Source of the DNA: Amycolatopsis umgeniensis
Lineage (GTDB): Bacteria; Actinomycetota; Actinomycetes; Mycobacteriales; Pseudonocardiaceae
Assembly (NCBI RefSeq): GCF_014205155.1
Contig: NZ_JACHMX010000001.1
Span: forward strand, 4,340,001-4,404,000
Length of the DNA stretch: 64,000 nucleotides
Reading direction: 5' to 3'
Below the pieces are notes generated by a model that saw nothing but the letters and a program-made list of their open reading frames with translations, had not been told where the DNA came from and did not search any database. Shown piece by piece: positions 51,920 through 60,681 of this stretch. Within the stretch, counting starts at the first letter, position 1. Every line of letters starts with the position of its first letter. The translations under genes and the position numbers were made by a program.

Positions 51920-52984
51920 CTGAGATCAGCGTCCGACATCCGCGAACTACTTCGCATCGCTCTCGACGAGTTCGACCTTCCAGCCAACACGGTCAGCGCC
52001 AGCGCACGCCGAGCGCTCCGGATCGCTGCACTCCGACGGGACTACGCCAACCAACTCTGGCTCCAATGGGAGCTCACGGACCTGGAAGCTGGCAAGACTC
52101 AGAAGTGGCAGGACCCCGCCATTACCAAGATTAAGGGGCAGCTCGACGCGCTTCTCGGGGCGGAGGAAGGCCGCAGGGAGGGCATTCGATCCTATCTGCA
52201 GTTTGAGCGCAACCGGACGTTTGCCGTGGACGGCGAGGACATGGTCTTCGCCGTGGCGCTCGGGCAGCTGGAGCGGGGCTTGGCGATGTCCCGAAAGGTC
52301 TACGACGACTTGACCGTGCCCACGAACCTCACTCAGATCGACACCTACTACGTCGCTAAGGAGATGGACGCTTCCAAGGCAAAGATGATCCCAGGCATAC
52401 AGCAACAGGAGCAAGTATTGGAGCGGGTCAAAACAGCCATCCATACGTTCCTCGTCGCCACGGAAGCCGAACTGGACGAAGGGCAGCAGGAATCACCACT
52501 CTTCTCACGCGCCCAGGAGTACATCAACACTGCGTTGGCGAAGTACGCACCGAACGCACTCGAGAAGTTCGTGGCAGCTCAAGACCGTCTCTACAGCGGC
52601 AAACCTGAAGATCTCGCGCACGCACTCACATCATGTCGCCGCATGATCAAGGCGCTCGCGGATGCTCTTTACCCCCCGACCGACGAAACGGTCACCGGCG
52701 ACGACGGTGTCGAGAGGAAGATGTCCGATGACGCATACCGCAATCGCCTGCTCCAGTACGTCCGCGAACAGCTTGGCAAGCATGTCCTCCAGAAAACTCT
52801 CGACAGCCTCGGGGCGCGCCTGAAGTCGTTGGACTCGCTTGCCAGCAAGGGAGTCCACGACAACGTGAGCGCAGCCGAAGCTGAGACCTGCATCGTCTGG
52901 ACCTACCTCTTGGCCGCCGACATCGTGCGCGTCGCCGACGGCAGCTCAGCGCTCCTAACCGCTGAAGATGACGAGCCGACATAG
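51920..52984 (+). CDS. AbiTii-like protein, start codon missing or non-standard
   Basis: The open frame runs from about 51,875 to a TAG at 52,984 and has no ATG, GTG or TTG before 52,226. CTG 51,920 gives a 354-aa product starting RSASDIRELLRIALDEFDLP, then ARRALRIAALRRDYANQLWL, the N-terminal pattern of AbiTii domains. The C-terminal half (SCRRMIKALADALYPP, then LASKGVHDNVSAAEAETCI) resembles the helical domain often found with AbiTii. It lies 212 bp behind the CD-NTase. Either the start is CTG, or a frameshift near 51,915 joined it to ATG 51,889, or the 5' end is broken. Confidence 0.55.
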   Translation: MRSASDIRELLRIALDEFDLPANTVSASARRALRIAALRRDYANQLWLQWELTDLEAGKTQKWQDPAITKIKGQLDALLGAEEGRREGIRSYLQFERNRTFAVDGEDMVFAVALGQLERGLAMSRKVYDDLTVPTNLTQIDTYYVAKEMDASKAKMIPGIQQQEQVLERVKTAIHTFLVATEAELDEGQQESPLFSRAQEYINTALAKYAPNALEKFVAAQDRLYSGKPEDLAHALTSCRRMIKALADALYPPTDETVTGDDGVERKMSDDAYRNRLLQYVREQLGKHVLQKTLDSLGARLKSLDSLASKGVHDNVSAAEAETCIVWTYLLAADIVRVADGSSALLTAEDDEPT

Positions 52985-53214
52985 GCGAGCTATGACTGCT
53001 GGCAGCCAATGGCGCCGATCCCGACCGTCTTGATCGTTAGGCCAGAACGCTGCCGCGCATGACCAGATCTGTCAGACCCGCGTAGAGGCCTGCGAGTGCT
53101 AGCGGGCTCTCGCAGATACGCCACGAAAATGAGACTGATCTTGGTGACATCACCGTGAGACGAGTCGAGAAACGGCAAGTCGCACAAGATCGACATGTCA
53201 CGCGCGGCGAGAAC

Positions 53215-54351
53215 CTACAAGGCCGGGGCAGGTTCAACCCGGCGGAAGAAGGCGAGCATCTTCCGGGCGGCGTCCGGTCCCGTCATGAGTTTCTGGACCC
53301 GCGCGGACATCCGTGCGGCGGCGCCGGTGCGTTCGAACATCTCGCGTTCGTATTCCTTGACGGCGACGGGGAAGTCGTCCGGACGCGCGGCCAGCTCGAG
53401 ACCGAGCCGGGCGCCGTCGAGCAGGGCCATGTTGGCGCCCTCGCCCGTCGGCGGCATCAGGTGCGCGGCGTCACCGACCAGTGTGACGTCCGGGGCAGAC
53501 GGCCAGGTCAGCCCGAGCGGGAGAGTGCTGAGCGACCGCGGCACGACAGTGTCGTCGCAGGCCTCGATCAGCGCGAGGTGCCGCGCGTTCCAGCCCGGGA
53601 GCAGTTCGATCAGCCGCGCCCGGGCGGCGGCCGGGTCGTCGAAGGGGATCTTGCTGGTTTCGAACCAGTCCTCGGGGGTGTCGTGGAAGCTGACGCCGAT
53701 GCGGACGCGGCCGTCGCCGTTGCGCTGCGCCGAAAGGGACAGTCCTTCGCCGAGCACCCAGTAGTTGCCGCGGCCGACCATCGCCGCGAGGTCGGGATGC
53801 GTGCGGTCGATGTCGGGGATGCCGATCTCGACGGTGTTCACGCCGAGGTGCGCCGGACGGGCGTCGGTGAGCAGCGGGCGGACCCGGGAGTTCGCGCCGT
53901 CCGCGCCGACCAGCAGGTCGTAGGTCGCTTTGCCGCCGTCGGCGAAGCGCACCACGCCGTTTTCCGCGGACTCGTACGCGTGCCCCCACCGCACCGTGCG
54001 CTCGGGGAGCGAGTCCAGCAGCAGGTCGCGCAGGTCGGCACGGTCGACCTCGGGTCGCAGAAGCGGGGCGTCGTCGGGCGTGTCCTCTTGGAGCAGCAGA
54101 GTGCCGTCCGGCTCCAGAAGCTTCATGTCCTGTCCTTCACCACGGGCGATCTCGTGGAACCCGTCGATCAGGCCTGCCTCGTGCAGCGCCTCCTGGCCGG
54201 AATGGATGTCGAGCATGCCGCCCTGGCCACGCGCGTCACGTGATGCTTCCCGTTCGTAGACGACCGAGTCGATGCCTTTGACGTGCAGAACCCTGGCGAG
54301 GGCCAGTCCGCCGAGGCCCGCTCCGATGATGGCGATGGTCATGGTTGCCAC
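53215..54351 (-). CDS. FAD-dependent monooxygenase (TetX-like)
   Basis: A 378-aa flavoprotein with the NADPH/FAD-binding motif GAGLGGLALARVL, GADGANSRVR (the DG motif region), and GDAAHLMPPTGEGANMALLDG. The pattern is that of class A hydroxylases of the TetX/UbiH group, which hydroxylate aromatic or polyketide substrates. It diverges from a TetR gene with a 32-bp perfect palindrome between them, so it is probably derepressed by a ligand. A 230-bp gap with no recognisable gene separates it from the defence island. Confidence 0.88.
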   Translation of the reverse strand: MATMTIAIIGAGLGGLALARVLHVKGIDSVVYEREASRDARGQGGMLDIHSGQEALHEAGLIDGFHEIARGEGQDMKLLEPDGTLLLQEDTPDDAPLLRPEVDRADLRDLLLDSLPERTVRWGHAYESAENGVVRFADGGKATYDLLVGADGANSRVRPLLTDARPAHLGVNTVEIGIPDIDRTHPDLAAMVGRGNYWVLGEGLSLSAQRNGDGRVRIGVSFHDTPEDWFETSKIPFDDPAAARARLIELLPGWNARHLALIEACDDTVVPRSLSTLPLGLTWPSAPDVTLVGDAAHLMPPTGEGANMALLDGARLGLELAARPDDFPVAVKEYEREMFERTGAAARMSARVQKLMTGPDAARKMLAFFRRVEPAPAL

Positions 54352-54356
54352 TCCTT

Positions 54357-54388
54357 CGATACAGTGTATTGATCAATACACTGTATCG
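54357..54388. promoter_or_regulatory. 32-bp perfect palindrome between TetR and FAD monooxygenase genes
   Basis: CGATACAGTGTATTGA (54,357-54,372) and its exact reverse complement form one dyad without a spacer. It lies between the divergent start codons (54,351 and 54,413). It is the TetR operator by position and symmetry. Confidence 0.85.
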
Positions 54389-54412
54389 CGCGATGCGTTG
54401 TATTGTCACCGC

Positions 54413-55093
54413 ATGGTGGTGTGGGAGAGGCCGGAGCCGCCGAGTCGACCGGCGCTGGCCCCGCTGAGCCGGGAAAAGATCGTGCGGGCGGCCATCCGGC
54501 TGGCCGACGCGGACGGCCTGGACGCGGTGTCGCTGCGCAAGATCGCGACCGCGCTGGACGTCGGCCCGATGCGGCTGTACGGCTACATCGACGGCAAGGA
54601 CGAGCTGCTCGACCTGATGGTCGACGCCGCCCACGTCGAGATCCGGCCTTCAGGTGACGGCTGGCGGGAGGTGCTGCGGTCGCTCGCCGAAGCCATGCGG
54701 CGCGCCGTCCAGCGGCACGAATGGCTCGCCGATCTCCTGGGTGGCAGGCCCCAGCTCGGGCCGGAGGCGCTGGCCACCGCGGAGGCCGTGATGTCCGCGC
54801 TGGACGACCTCGGCGTGGACTCCGTCATGCCGGTGGTCTCCGCGGTGAACGCGTACACGATCGGCGCGGTGCGCAGGGAGATAGCCGAACGACGGGCGGA
54901 CCGGGCGACCGGGATGGACGAGAAGCGCTGGCAAGCCGAACTCGGTCCCTACATGGTGCGTTCCTTCGCCACCGGCAAGCTTCCGGCGCTGGCCACGGTG
55001 GTGCAAGACGCCGTCCATCTCGACGCCGACGAGACCTTCCGGATCGGGCTCGACTGCCTGCTCGACGGCATCGGGGCCCGCATCGCGGGCTGA
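54413..55093 (+). CDS. TetR-family transcriptional regulator
   Basis: I chose ATG 54,413; the longer frame is upstream of the operator. The 226-aa protein has an N-terminal HTH (LSREKIVRAAIRLADADGLD, then LRKIATALDVGPMRLYGYI) and a TetR_C-type ligand-binding domain (VMPVVSAVNAYTIGAVRREI). It probably represses the divergent monooxygenase through the palindrome at 54,357-54,388. Confidence 0.9.
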   Translation: MVVWERPEPPSRPALAPLSREKIVRAAIRLADADGLDAVSLRKIATALDVGPMRLYGYIDGKDELLDLMVDAAHVEIRPSGDGWREVLRSLAEAMRRAVQRHEWLADLLGGRPQLGPEALATAEAVMSALDDLGVDSVMPVVSAVNAYTIGAVRREIAERRADRATGMDEKRWQAELGPYMVRSFATGKLPALATVVQDAVHLDADETFRIGLDCLLDGIGARIAG

Positions 55094-55143
55094 TGTCAGC
55101 GGCGTGACTGCCTCGTGTCAGCGCGGCACGCGAACGTAGTCCC

Positions 55144-56337
55144 ATGAGCACTTCACTGCGGGGTACCAAGACCACCAAGTTCATCCAGCGCGCCGGCGTC
55201 ACCGCCGTGGCCGCCGGCCTCCTGGCGGGCGTCACCGTTTCGACCGCGTCCGCCGGGCAGGATCGCCCGGAACTCAGGCAGGCCGTCCAGGAGTTCGTCG
55301 GCAACGGGTTCGCCGGGATGCAGCTGCGCGTCCGCGACGAGCGGGGCGAATGGACCGGCAGTGCCGGTGTCCGCGAGCTGGGCGGGACCGCGAAGCCGTC
55401 GACCGACGGTCACTTCCGCGTCGGCAGCACCGCGAAGAACTTCACCGCGACCTTGGTGCTGCGGCTGGTGGCCGACGGCAGGATCGACCTCGACACCCCG
55501 GTGGCGGGCGTCCTGCCCCGCTTCGGCTTCGACCGGCGGATCACGGTGCGGATGCTGTTGCAGCACACCAGCGGGCTGTTCAACCACACCGGCGAGTTCT
55601 TCCCGGACGGGACGGTCGTGCCGGGAATCCCTTGGCGGGGCAAGGAATGGGTGGACAAGCGCTTCCACACCTACGAGCCGGAGGAGCTGGTCCGGCTGTC
55701 GCTGTCCAAGCCGCCGCGGTTCGAACCGGGAGCGGGCTGGAGCTACTCCAACACCAACTACGTCGTGGCCAGGCTGATGGTCGAGGCACTCACCGGCCGC
55801 TCCTTCGCCGACGAACTGGACCGGCGGATCCTGCGGCCGCTGAAGCTGCGGGACACGTTGTCACCGGGCGCGTGGTCGGGGATGCCCAAGCCCTACGCCC
55901 ACGCTTACTACACCTACGACGACGCCGGACAGCAGAAGACACTCGACGTCACCCACCAGAACCCGTCCTGGGTCTCCAGCGCCGGCGACATGATCTCGAC
56001 GACCAAGGACCTCCAGACGTACTTCTCCGCCTTGCAGAGCGGCAAGATCCTCCCGGCCTGGCTGCTGGCCGAGATGCGCAAGACCGACCCGAGGAGCGAA
56101 GGCTTCTTCGGCCGCTACGGCCTCGGGCAGTTCTCGAAGGACCTTGGTCCGGACTGCGGCAACACTGTCGTCCTCAGCCACAACGGCAGCAACAACGGCT
56201 ACGCGGCGCTGATGTACAGCACGCCTGACGGCAGCAAGACGATGACCGCGTCGGTCACCTCCGGCGCCACCGTCGCCGACGCGAAGTTCCCGGCGGCGCT
56301 GGAGAAGCTCCTCAAGACGGTGTTCTGCGGCAAGTGA
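55144..56337 (+). CDS. Secreted beta-lactamase-family serine hydrolase (DD-carboxypeptidase-like)
   Basis: A 397-aa protein with a signal peptide (residues 1-37, VTAVAAGLLAGVTVSTASA), and the three motifs of the family: SxxK (GSTAKNF), YxN (YSNTNY) and HxG (HNGS). It resembles secreted D-alanyl-D-alanine carboxypeptidases or esterases of class C beta-lactamase fold. It probably trims peptidoglycan or hydrolyses a related ester. Two conserved Cys near the end (DCGN and FCGK) could form a disulphide. Confidence 0.88.
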   Translation: MSTSLRGTKTTKFIQRAGVTAVAAGLLAGVTVSTASAGQDRPELRQAVQEFVGNGFAGMQLRVRDERGEWTGSAGVRELGGTAKPSTDGHFRVGSTAKNFTATLVLRLVADGRIDLDTPVAGVLPRFGFDRRITVRMLLQHTSGLFNHTGEFFPDGTVVPGIPWRGKEWVDKRFHTYEPEELVRLSLSKPPRFEPGAGWSYSNTNYVVARLMVEALTGRSFADELDRRILRPLKLRDTLSPGAWSGMPKPYAHAYYTYDDAGQQKTLDVTHQNPSWVSSAGDMISTTKDLQTYFSALQSGKILPAWLLAEMRKTDPRSEGFFGRYGLGQFSKDLGPDCGNTVVLSHNGSNNGYAALMYSTPDGSKTMTASVTSGATVADAKFPAALEKLLKTVFCGK

Positions 56338-56343
56338 GCCCGG

Positions 56344-57309
56344 CTACTCCTCGTCAAGGCTCGCCCGCTCAGCCAGCCGGCCTGCCAGCGCGCTGACCAG
56401 GTCGCGAAGGTCGTCAGGCCGCTCGATGACGAACGGCCGGTCGAGCGCGGCGAGCAGGGGCGGGATCCAGTCGAGCCGCTGAGCCCGGATCCGGGCACGC
56501 ACCCAGTCGTCTTCCCCTTCGAGGACGGCCACGGACGGCGGGAAGACCGCGCGGATCTGTTCGGGCGTCGCCTGGATCCGCACGGAGACGTCGTGCCGGT
56601 GCGGCGTTTCGGCGAGCGCGGTCAGCACTCGCTCGGCCGGGTCGAAGCCGACGGGCACCTCGAAAGTCCCGGTCCGCGCGTCGGCCGACTCGATCCTGTC
56701 GACGCGGAACGTGCGCACCTCGCCGCTGGCCGAATCGAATCCGGTCAGGTACCACCGCCCCGAATGCGCGACGACGCCATAGGGATGGACGACGCGTTCG
56801 CTGGCCCCACCGTGACCGGCGAGGTACGCGAGTCCGACGGGGCGGCGATCCCTTGCCGCCTCCGCGACGGTGAGCAGCACCTCGGCCTCGGCCGACAGGG
56901 TTCGCCGGGCGGGCGAGGTGAAGTCGGCGGCCTCCAGCAGCGCGTCCAGCCGTCGGCCCAGGGCTTCGGGCAGCACCCGGCGGACCTTCGCCACCGCGCT
57001 CTCGGCGGCCGCGACCGACGTGGTGATCAGCCCGGCACGCCGTCCCGCGACCAGGCCGAGGAGGACGGCGAGTGCCTCCTCGTCGGTGAGCATCAGCGGC
57101 GGCATCCGGTAGCCGGGGGCGAGGCGATACCCGCCGTACCGGCCGCGCACCGAGCGGACCGGGATGTCCAGGTCCAGGAGGTGCTCGGCGTACCGGCGGA
57201 CGGTGCGCTCGTCGACATCGAGCCGCTCCGCGAGCTCGGCGACGGTGCGGGTGCCGCCGCGCTGGAGGATCTCCAGCAGGGCAAGCACACGGGCGATGGG
57301 CCGGGTCAC
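56344..57309 (-). CDS. WYL-domain (YafY-type) transcriptional regulator
   Basis: A 321-aa regulator with an N-terminal HTH (LQRGGTRTVAELAERLDVDE), the linker motif GYRLAPGYRMPPLMLTDEEALA, a WYL domain (HPYGVVAHSGRWYLTGFDSASGE) and a C-terminal WCX extension. WYL proteins sense small molecules or nucleic acid ligands. It diverges from the VOC gene, with a perfect 10-bp inverted repeat in the shared space. Confidence 0.88.
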   Translation of the reverse strand: MTRPIARVLALLEILQRGGTRTVAELAERLDVDERTVRRYAEHLLDLDIPVRSVRGRYGGYRLAPGYRMPPLMLTDEEALAVLLGLVAGRRAGLITTSVAAAESAVAKVRRVLPEALGRRLDALLEAADFTSPARRTLSAEAEVLLTVAEAARDRRPVGLAYLAGHGGASERVVHPYGVVAHSGRWYLTGFDSASGEVRTFRVDRIESADARTGTFEVPVGFDPAERVLTALAETPHRHDVSVRIQATPEQIRAVFPPSVAVLEGEDDWVRARIRAQRLDWIPPLLAALDRPFVIERPDDLRDLVSALAGRLAERASLDEE

Positions 57310-57317
57310 ATCGTCAG

Positions 57318-57344
57318 AATACCGGGCGGATTCTGCCCGGTATT
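57318..57344. promoter_or_regulatory. Inverted repeat between WYL regulator and VOC gene (operator)
   Basis: AATACCGGGC-N7-GCCCGGTATT, perfect arms, lies between the divergent start codons (57,309 and 57,393). It is the likely operator of the WYL regulator. Confidence 0.75.
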
Positions 57345-57392
57345 GCTCCTAGCGTGAACGGTGTTCCGCTTTTCAGGTCGAAAGGATTCACC

Positions 57393-57749
57393 GTGCAGTT
57401 CGTTTCCGTCCGGATCATCACCCACGACGTCACCCGCCTCGCCGAGTTCTACGAGAAGGTGACCGGCCTCGAAGCGCGGAGGCCCGCCGAGCAGTTCGCC
57501 GAAATCGTGAGCCCGTCGTGCACCCTCGCCATCGGCAGTGCCGAAACGACGACCGCCGCGGTGCCCGAATCGAACCGGACCGCGATCCTCGAGTTCCGGG
57601 TCGAGGACGTCGACAGGGAGTACGAGCGGCTGGCGGGCCTGGCCGAGATCGTGCAGAAGCCGACCACGATGCCGTGGGGCAACCGGTCCCTGCTGTTCCG
57701 CGACCCCGACGGCAACCTGGTGAACTACTTCACGCCGAGCGCGCCGTAG
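57393..57749 (+). CDS. VOC family protein (glyoxalase/bleomycin resistance fold)
   Basis: I chose GTG 57,393, seven bases behind AAAGGA. The 118-aa protein has the VOC pattern: VSVRIITHDVTRLAEFYEKV, ILEFRVEDVDREYERL, and SLLFRDPDGNLVNYFTP with the metal-binding C-terminal residues. VOC proteins include dioxygenases, glyoxalases and drug-binding proteins. The last 25 bases overlap the convergent MarR gene. Confidence 0.85.
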   Translation: MQFVSVRIITHDVTRLAEFYEKVTGLEARRPAEQFAEIVSPSCTLAIGSAETTTAAVPESNRTAILEFRVEDVDREYERLAGLAEIVQKPTTMPWGNRSLLFRDPDGNLVNYFTPSAP

Positions 57750-58186
57750 TTCCGGACGAACGCGGTCAGCAGCCGGGCGAACTCGCGGCGGTCTTCGTCC
57801 GGCCAGTCCGCCATCGCCTCGGCGAAGACCGAACGGCGGAATTCGTGCATCCGCGTCACCTCGGCGCGTCCGCTTTCGGTGAGCACGAGGACGGCGCGGC
57901 GGCCGTCGCGCTGATCGGCTTCGCGACGGAGGAAATCACCCTCGACGGCCCGCGCGACCAGGCGGCTCGCGCGGGGCTGATCGATGGTCAGCGCCGCCGC
58001 CAGGCTGGTCACCGTGCCCGGCTCGCCGCTCTCTTCGGCCGCTTCGACGGCGTCGAGAAGTCCTTGTATCGCCTGGTCGGGCATCGATTCGGCGCGGTCG
58101 CGGGCGAGCTTCGAGAGCGAGCGCCTCGCCTGGCTCCGCCGGATGGCGATCATCGCGCGTTCCACGTCGGCCACGGCGTCCGTCAT
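57725..58186 (-). CDS. MarR-family transcriptional regulator
   Basis: A 153-aa regulator with the MarR winged helix (VTSLAAALTIDQPRASRLVA, then DGRRAVLVLTESGRAEV). It diverges from a second winged-helix gene, with ATGTA/TACAT repeats between them that are probably its operator. Confidence 0.88.
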   Translation of the reverse strand: MTDAVADVERAMIAIRRSQARRSLSKLARDRAESMPDQAIQGLLDAVEAAEESGEPGTVTSLAAALTIDQPRASRLVARAVEGDFLRREADQRDGRRAVLVLTESGRAEVTRMHEFRRSVFAEAMADWPDEDRREFARLLTAFVRNYGALGVK

Positions 58187-58202
58187 CGCTCACCCTCACC
58201 AA

Positions 58203-58239
58203 ATGCATGTACTTTTACATGTAGTTGCCGTCTACATGA
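58203..58239. promoter_or_regulatory. ACATGTA-type repeats between MarR and winged-helix genes (operator)
   Basis: CATGTA-CTTT-TACATG (58,206-58,221) is a perfect dyad, and a further CTACATG (58,232-58,238) repeats half of it. The sites lie between the divergent starts at 58,186 and 58,250. Confidence 0.65.
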
Positions 58240-58249
58240 AGGAGTATCC

Positions 58250-58597
58250 ATGAAGCCCATCGGATTCTGGTTCGCCCACCTCCACCAGGCCCTTGAATCC
58301 TCCCTCGATCGAGTTCTCGCCGACGAGGGCCTGACCCGACGCCACTGGCAGGTGCTGAACGCACCCGACGAGACCCTGTCTCCGTTCGGAGACAGGCGGG
58401 AAGTCGTCGCGAACCTGCGTACTCGCGGCTGGATCGACGGAAACGGACTGACCCCGGCAGGCCGAGAGGCGCACCTCCGACTGAAGACCGAGGTCGGCGA
58501 GTTCCGCTCGCGCGTGACCGAAGGCATCAGCGAAGACGACTACCGGACGACGATCGGCGTACTGGAACGCATGGCGGCGAACCTCGCACGGGAATAA
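58250..58597 (+). CDS. Small MarR-like winged-helix protein
   Basis: I chose ATG 58,250, behind AAGGAG. The 115-aa protein has a helical start (PIGFWFAHLHQALESSLDRVL), TRRHWQVLNAP, and WIDGNGLTPAGREAHLRLK, the pattern of a MarR winged helix shortened at the dimerisation end. It diverges from a full MarR gene and probably shares its operator. Confidence 0.8.
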   Translation: MKPIGFWFAHLHQALESSLDRVLADEGLTRRHWQVLNAPDETLSPFGDRREVVANLRTRGWIDGNGLTPAGREAHLRLKTEVGEFRSRVTEGISEDDYRTTIGVLERMAANLARE

Positions 58598-58657
58598 GGC
58601 GGAACCGGGCGACGTCGTCTATCCTGGTAGTTGAAAGTTCAAACACCTGGAGCTGAC

Positions 58658-59428
58658 ATGACCCCGGTGCTTTACCTCAGCCACGGCGCGCCGCCGCTCG
58701 CCGACGACGCCACCTGGACCCGCCAGCTCGCCGGCTGGTCTGCGGACCTCGAAAAGCCGAAGGCGATCCTCGTCGTCTCCGCGCACTGGGAAGAGGCGCC
58801 GCTGACCCTCGGCGCCACCTCCACGGTGCCGCTGGTCTACGACTTCTGGGGCTTCCCCGATCGCTTCTACCAGGTGGAATACGCCGCGCCCGGCGCTCCC
58901 GAACTGGCGGACAAGGTGCGGAAACTCCTGCGCTCGACCCAGACGCCGATCCACGACGCGCCCGACCGCGGCCTCGACCACGGCGCGTACGTCCCGCTCG
59001 TCGAGATGTATCCGGACGCCGACATCCCGGTGCTCCAGGTGTCCATGCCGTCGCTGGACCCGCGGGAACTGTTCGACCTCGGCCGCAAGCTCGCACCGCT
59101 GCGCGAAGAGGGCGTGCTGATCATCGGCAGCGGCTTCTTCACCCACAACCTGAGCGCGCTGGGCCAGACCGACGGCACCGACGGCGCGCCGCCGTCGTGG
59201 TCGAGCGAATTCGACCACTGGGGTGCGGAAACCCTGCGACAGGGCGACCTCGACGCGTTGCTGGACTTCCAGCACAAGGCACCCGCCGCGGCCCTCGCGC
59301 ACCCCAGGATCGAACACTTCGCCCCGCTGTTCGTCTCACTCGGCGCGAGTTCTTCCGAAGGGAAGGGCGAGACCGTGATCGACGGCTACTGGCACGGCCT
59401 CGCCAAACGTTCCCTCCAGTTCGGCTAG
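58658..59428 (+). CDS. Class III extradiol dioxygenase, DODA-like
   Basis: I chose ATG 58,658 behind CTGGAG. The 256-aa protein has the DODA/LigB metal site: SHGAPPLADD at the start (His9), SAHWEEAP, DRGLDHGAYVPL and the late HFAPLF. Members cleave catechol-type rings or act on 4,5-DOPA. It overlaps the convergent MFS gene by four bases. Confidence 0.88.
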   Translation: MTPVLYLSHGAPPLADDATWTRQLAGWSADLEKPKAILVVSAHWEEAPLTLGATSTVPLVYDFWGFPDRFYQVEYAAPGAPELADKVRKLLRSTQTPIHDAPDRGLDHGAYVPLVEMYPDADIPVLQVSMPSLDPRELFDLGRKLAPLREEGVLIIGSGFFTHNLSALGQTDGTDGAPPSWSSEFDHWGAETLRQGDLDALLDFQHKAPAAALAHPRIEHFAPLFVSLGASSSEGKGETVIDGYWHGLAKRSLQFG

Positions 59429-60609
59429 CGGGACCGCAGCACCCCGGCGCCCGCCACCAGACCGAGCGCCAGCAGCGTGACCAGCCCGAAGGACACCGTC
59501 AGCGACGTCAGATCGGCGATCCCGCCGATCAGCGACGGCGCGACGAGCCCGGAGGAGTAGGTGATGGTCGCGACGCCCGCGATCGACTGGCTCGGCGTCG
59601 GCCCGCTGCGTCCGGCCGCCGCGAAAGCGAGCGGCACGACGACGGAGACGCCGAGCCCGATCAACGCGAATCCGGCCATCGCCATCACCGGATGCGCGGC
59701 CAGTACGACCAGCAGGCCGCCCGCCGTCGCGAGAACACCGCCCGCGCGGACCGTGTTGACCGAGCCGAAGCGCCGCACCAGCGCGTCGCCGGAGAGGCGG
59801 GCCACCGCCATCGTGCAGGTGAACGCGGTGGTCGACGCCGCCGCGATCCCGGGCGACGTGCCGAGGACGTCCCGCAGGTAGACGGCGGACCAGTCGAGGC
59901 TCGCCCCTTCGGCGAAGACGGCGCAGAACGCGACAGCGCCGATGATGACGGCCGACTTCGGCGGCAGCGCGAACCGCGGCGGCGGGTGCTCGTCGGGCGC
60001 GCTGCGGACGTCGAACACGCCCTGGCAGATGAGCACTCCGGCGACGGTGAGCACGGCGGACGCGATCGCGAGGTGCACCCGGGCGTCCACCGCGGCGTGC
60101 GCGGCGAGCGCCCCGGCGGCGGATCCGACGAGCGCGCCCGTGGTCCACATCCCGTGCAGCCCCGACATGACCGACTTGCCCATCCTCTCCTCGACGTCGA
60201 CGCCGAGGGCGTTCATCAGCACGTCCGAGGTCCCCGCCGCGGTGCCCATGACGAACAGCGCGACGCACAGGGTGACGAGGTTTCCCGCCAGCGCGGGGAG
60301 GATCAGCGCCAGCGTCCAGTACGCGAGCAAGAGCCGGAGGCCTTGCCTGCCACCGAGCCGATGTCCGATCCGCGCGGCGAGCGGCATGGTCAGCGAGGCG
60401 CCGATGGCGGGGAAGGCGAGCGCGAGGCCGAGCTGACCGGCGCTGATCCCCGCGTGTTCCTGGATCCACGGGATCCGCGTCGCGAAACTGCCGGTCACCG
60501 CGCCGTGCACGGCGAAGATGGCCGCGATGGCGACCCGCGCCTGCCGCACCCGCCGCGTCGGCCCGCCGACGGTTTCCACTGTATTGGTCACTGGGCCCCC
60601 AAGGTCCAT
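59425..60609 (-). CDS. MFS transporter
   Basis: A 394-aa membrane protein with about twelve transmembrane helices (for example LGLALAFPAIGASLTMPLAA) and MFS loop motifs (RIGHRLGGRQG after TM2). It resembles fucose/proton symporter-like carriers of small sugars or aromatic exporters. It diverges from a ROK regulator with a dyad between them, so it probably transports the ligand that ROK senses. Confidence 0.88.
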   Translation of the reverse strand: MDLGGPVTNTVETVGGPTRRVRQARVAIAAIFAVHGAVTGSFATRIPWIQEHAGISAGQLGLALAFPAIGASLTMPLAARIGHRLGGRQGLRLLLAYWTLALILPALAGNLVTLCVALFVMGTAAGTSDVLMNALGVDVEERMGKSVMSGLHGMWTTGALVGSAAGALAAHAAVDARVHLAIASAVLTVAGVLICQGVFDVRSAPDEHPPPRFALPPKSAVIIGAVAFCAVFAEGASLDWSAVYLRDVLGTSPGIAAASTTAFTCTMAVARLSGDALVRRFGSVNTVRAGGVLATAGGLLVVLAAHPVMAMAGFALIGLGVSVVVPLAFAAAGRSGPTPSQSIAGVATITYSSGLVAPSLIGGIADLTSLTVSFGLVTLLALGLVAGAGVLRSR

Positions 60610-60637
60610 GAGACAACTCGACGGCGTCAGCGTAAAC

Positions 60638-60658
60638 TATCAGGAAGGTAACCTGATA
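60638..60658. promoter_or_regulatory. Inverted repeat between MFS and ROK genes (operator)
   Basis: TATCAGG-N7-CCTGATA lies between the divergent start codons (60,609 and 60,682), in an AT-rich patch that also holds promoter-like hexamers. Likely ROK operator. Confidence 0.65.
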
Positions 60659-60681
60659 ATTAATTCTGGGAGGATCTGCCG

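Noticed and set aside
52985..53214. Possible gene in the space between the defence island and the FAD monooxygenase
   Set aside because: Only short frames without ribosome sites; nothing recognisable. It probably holds the 3' ends and a weak terminator.
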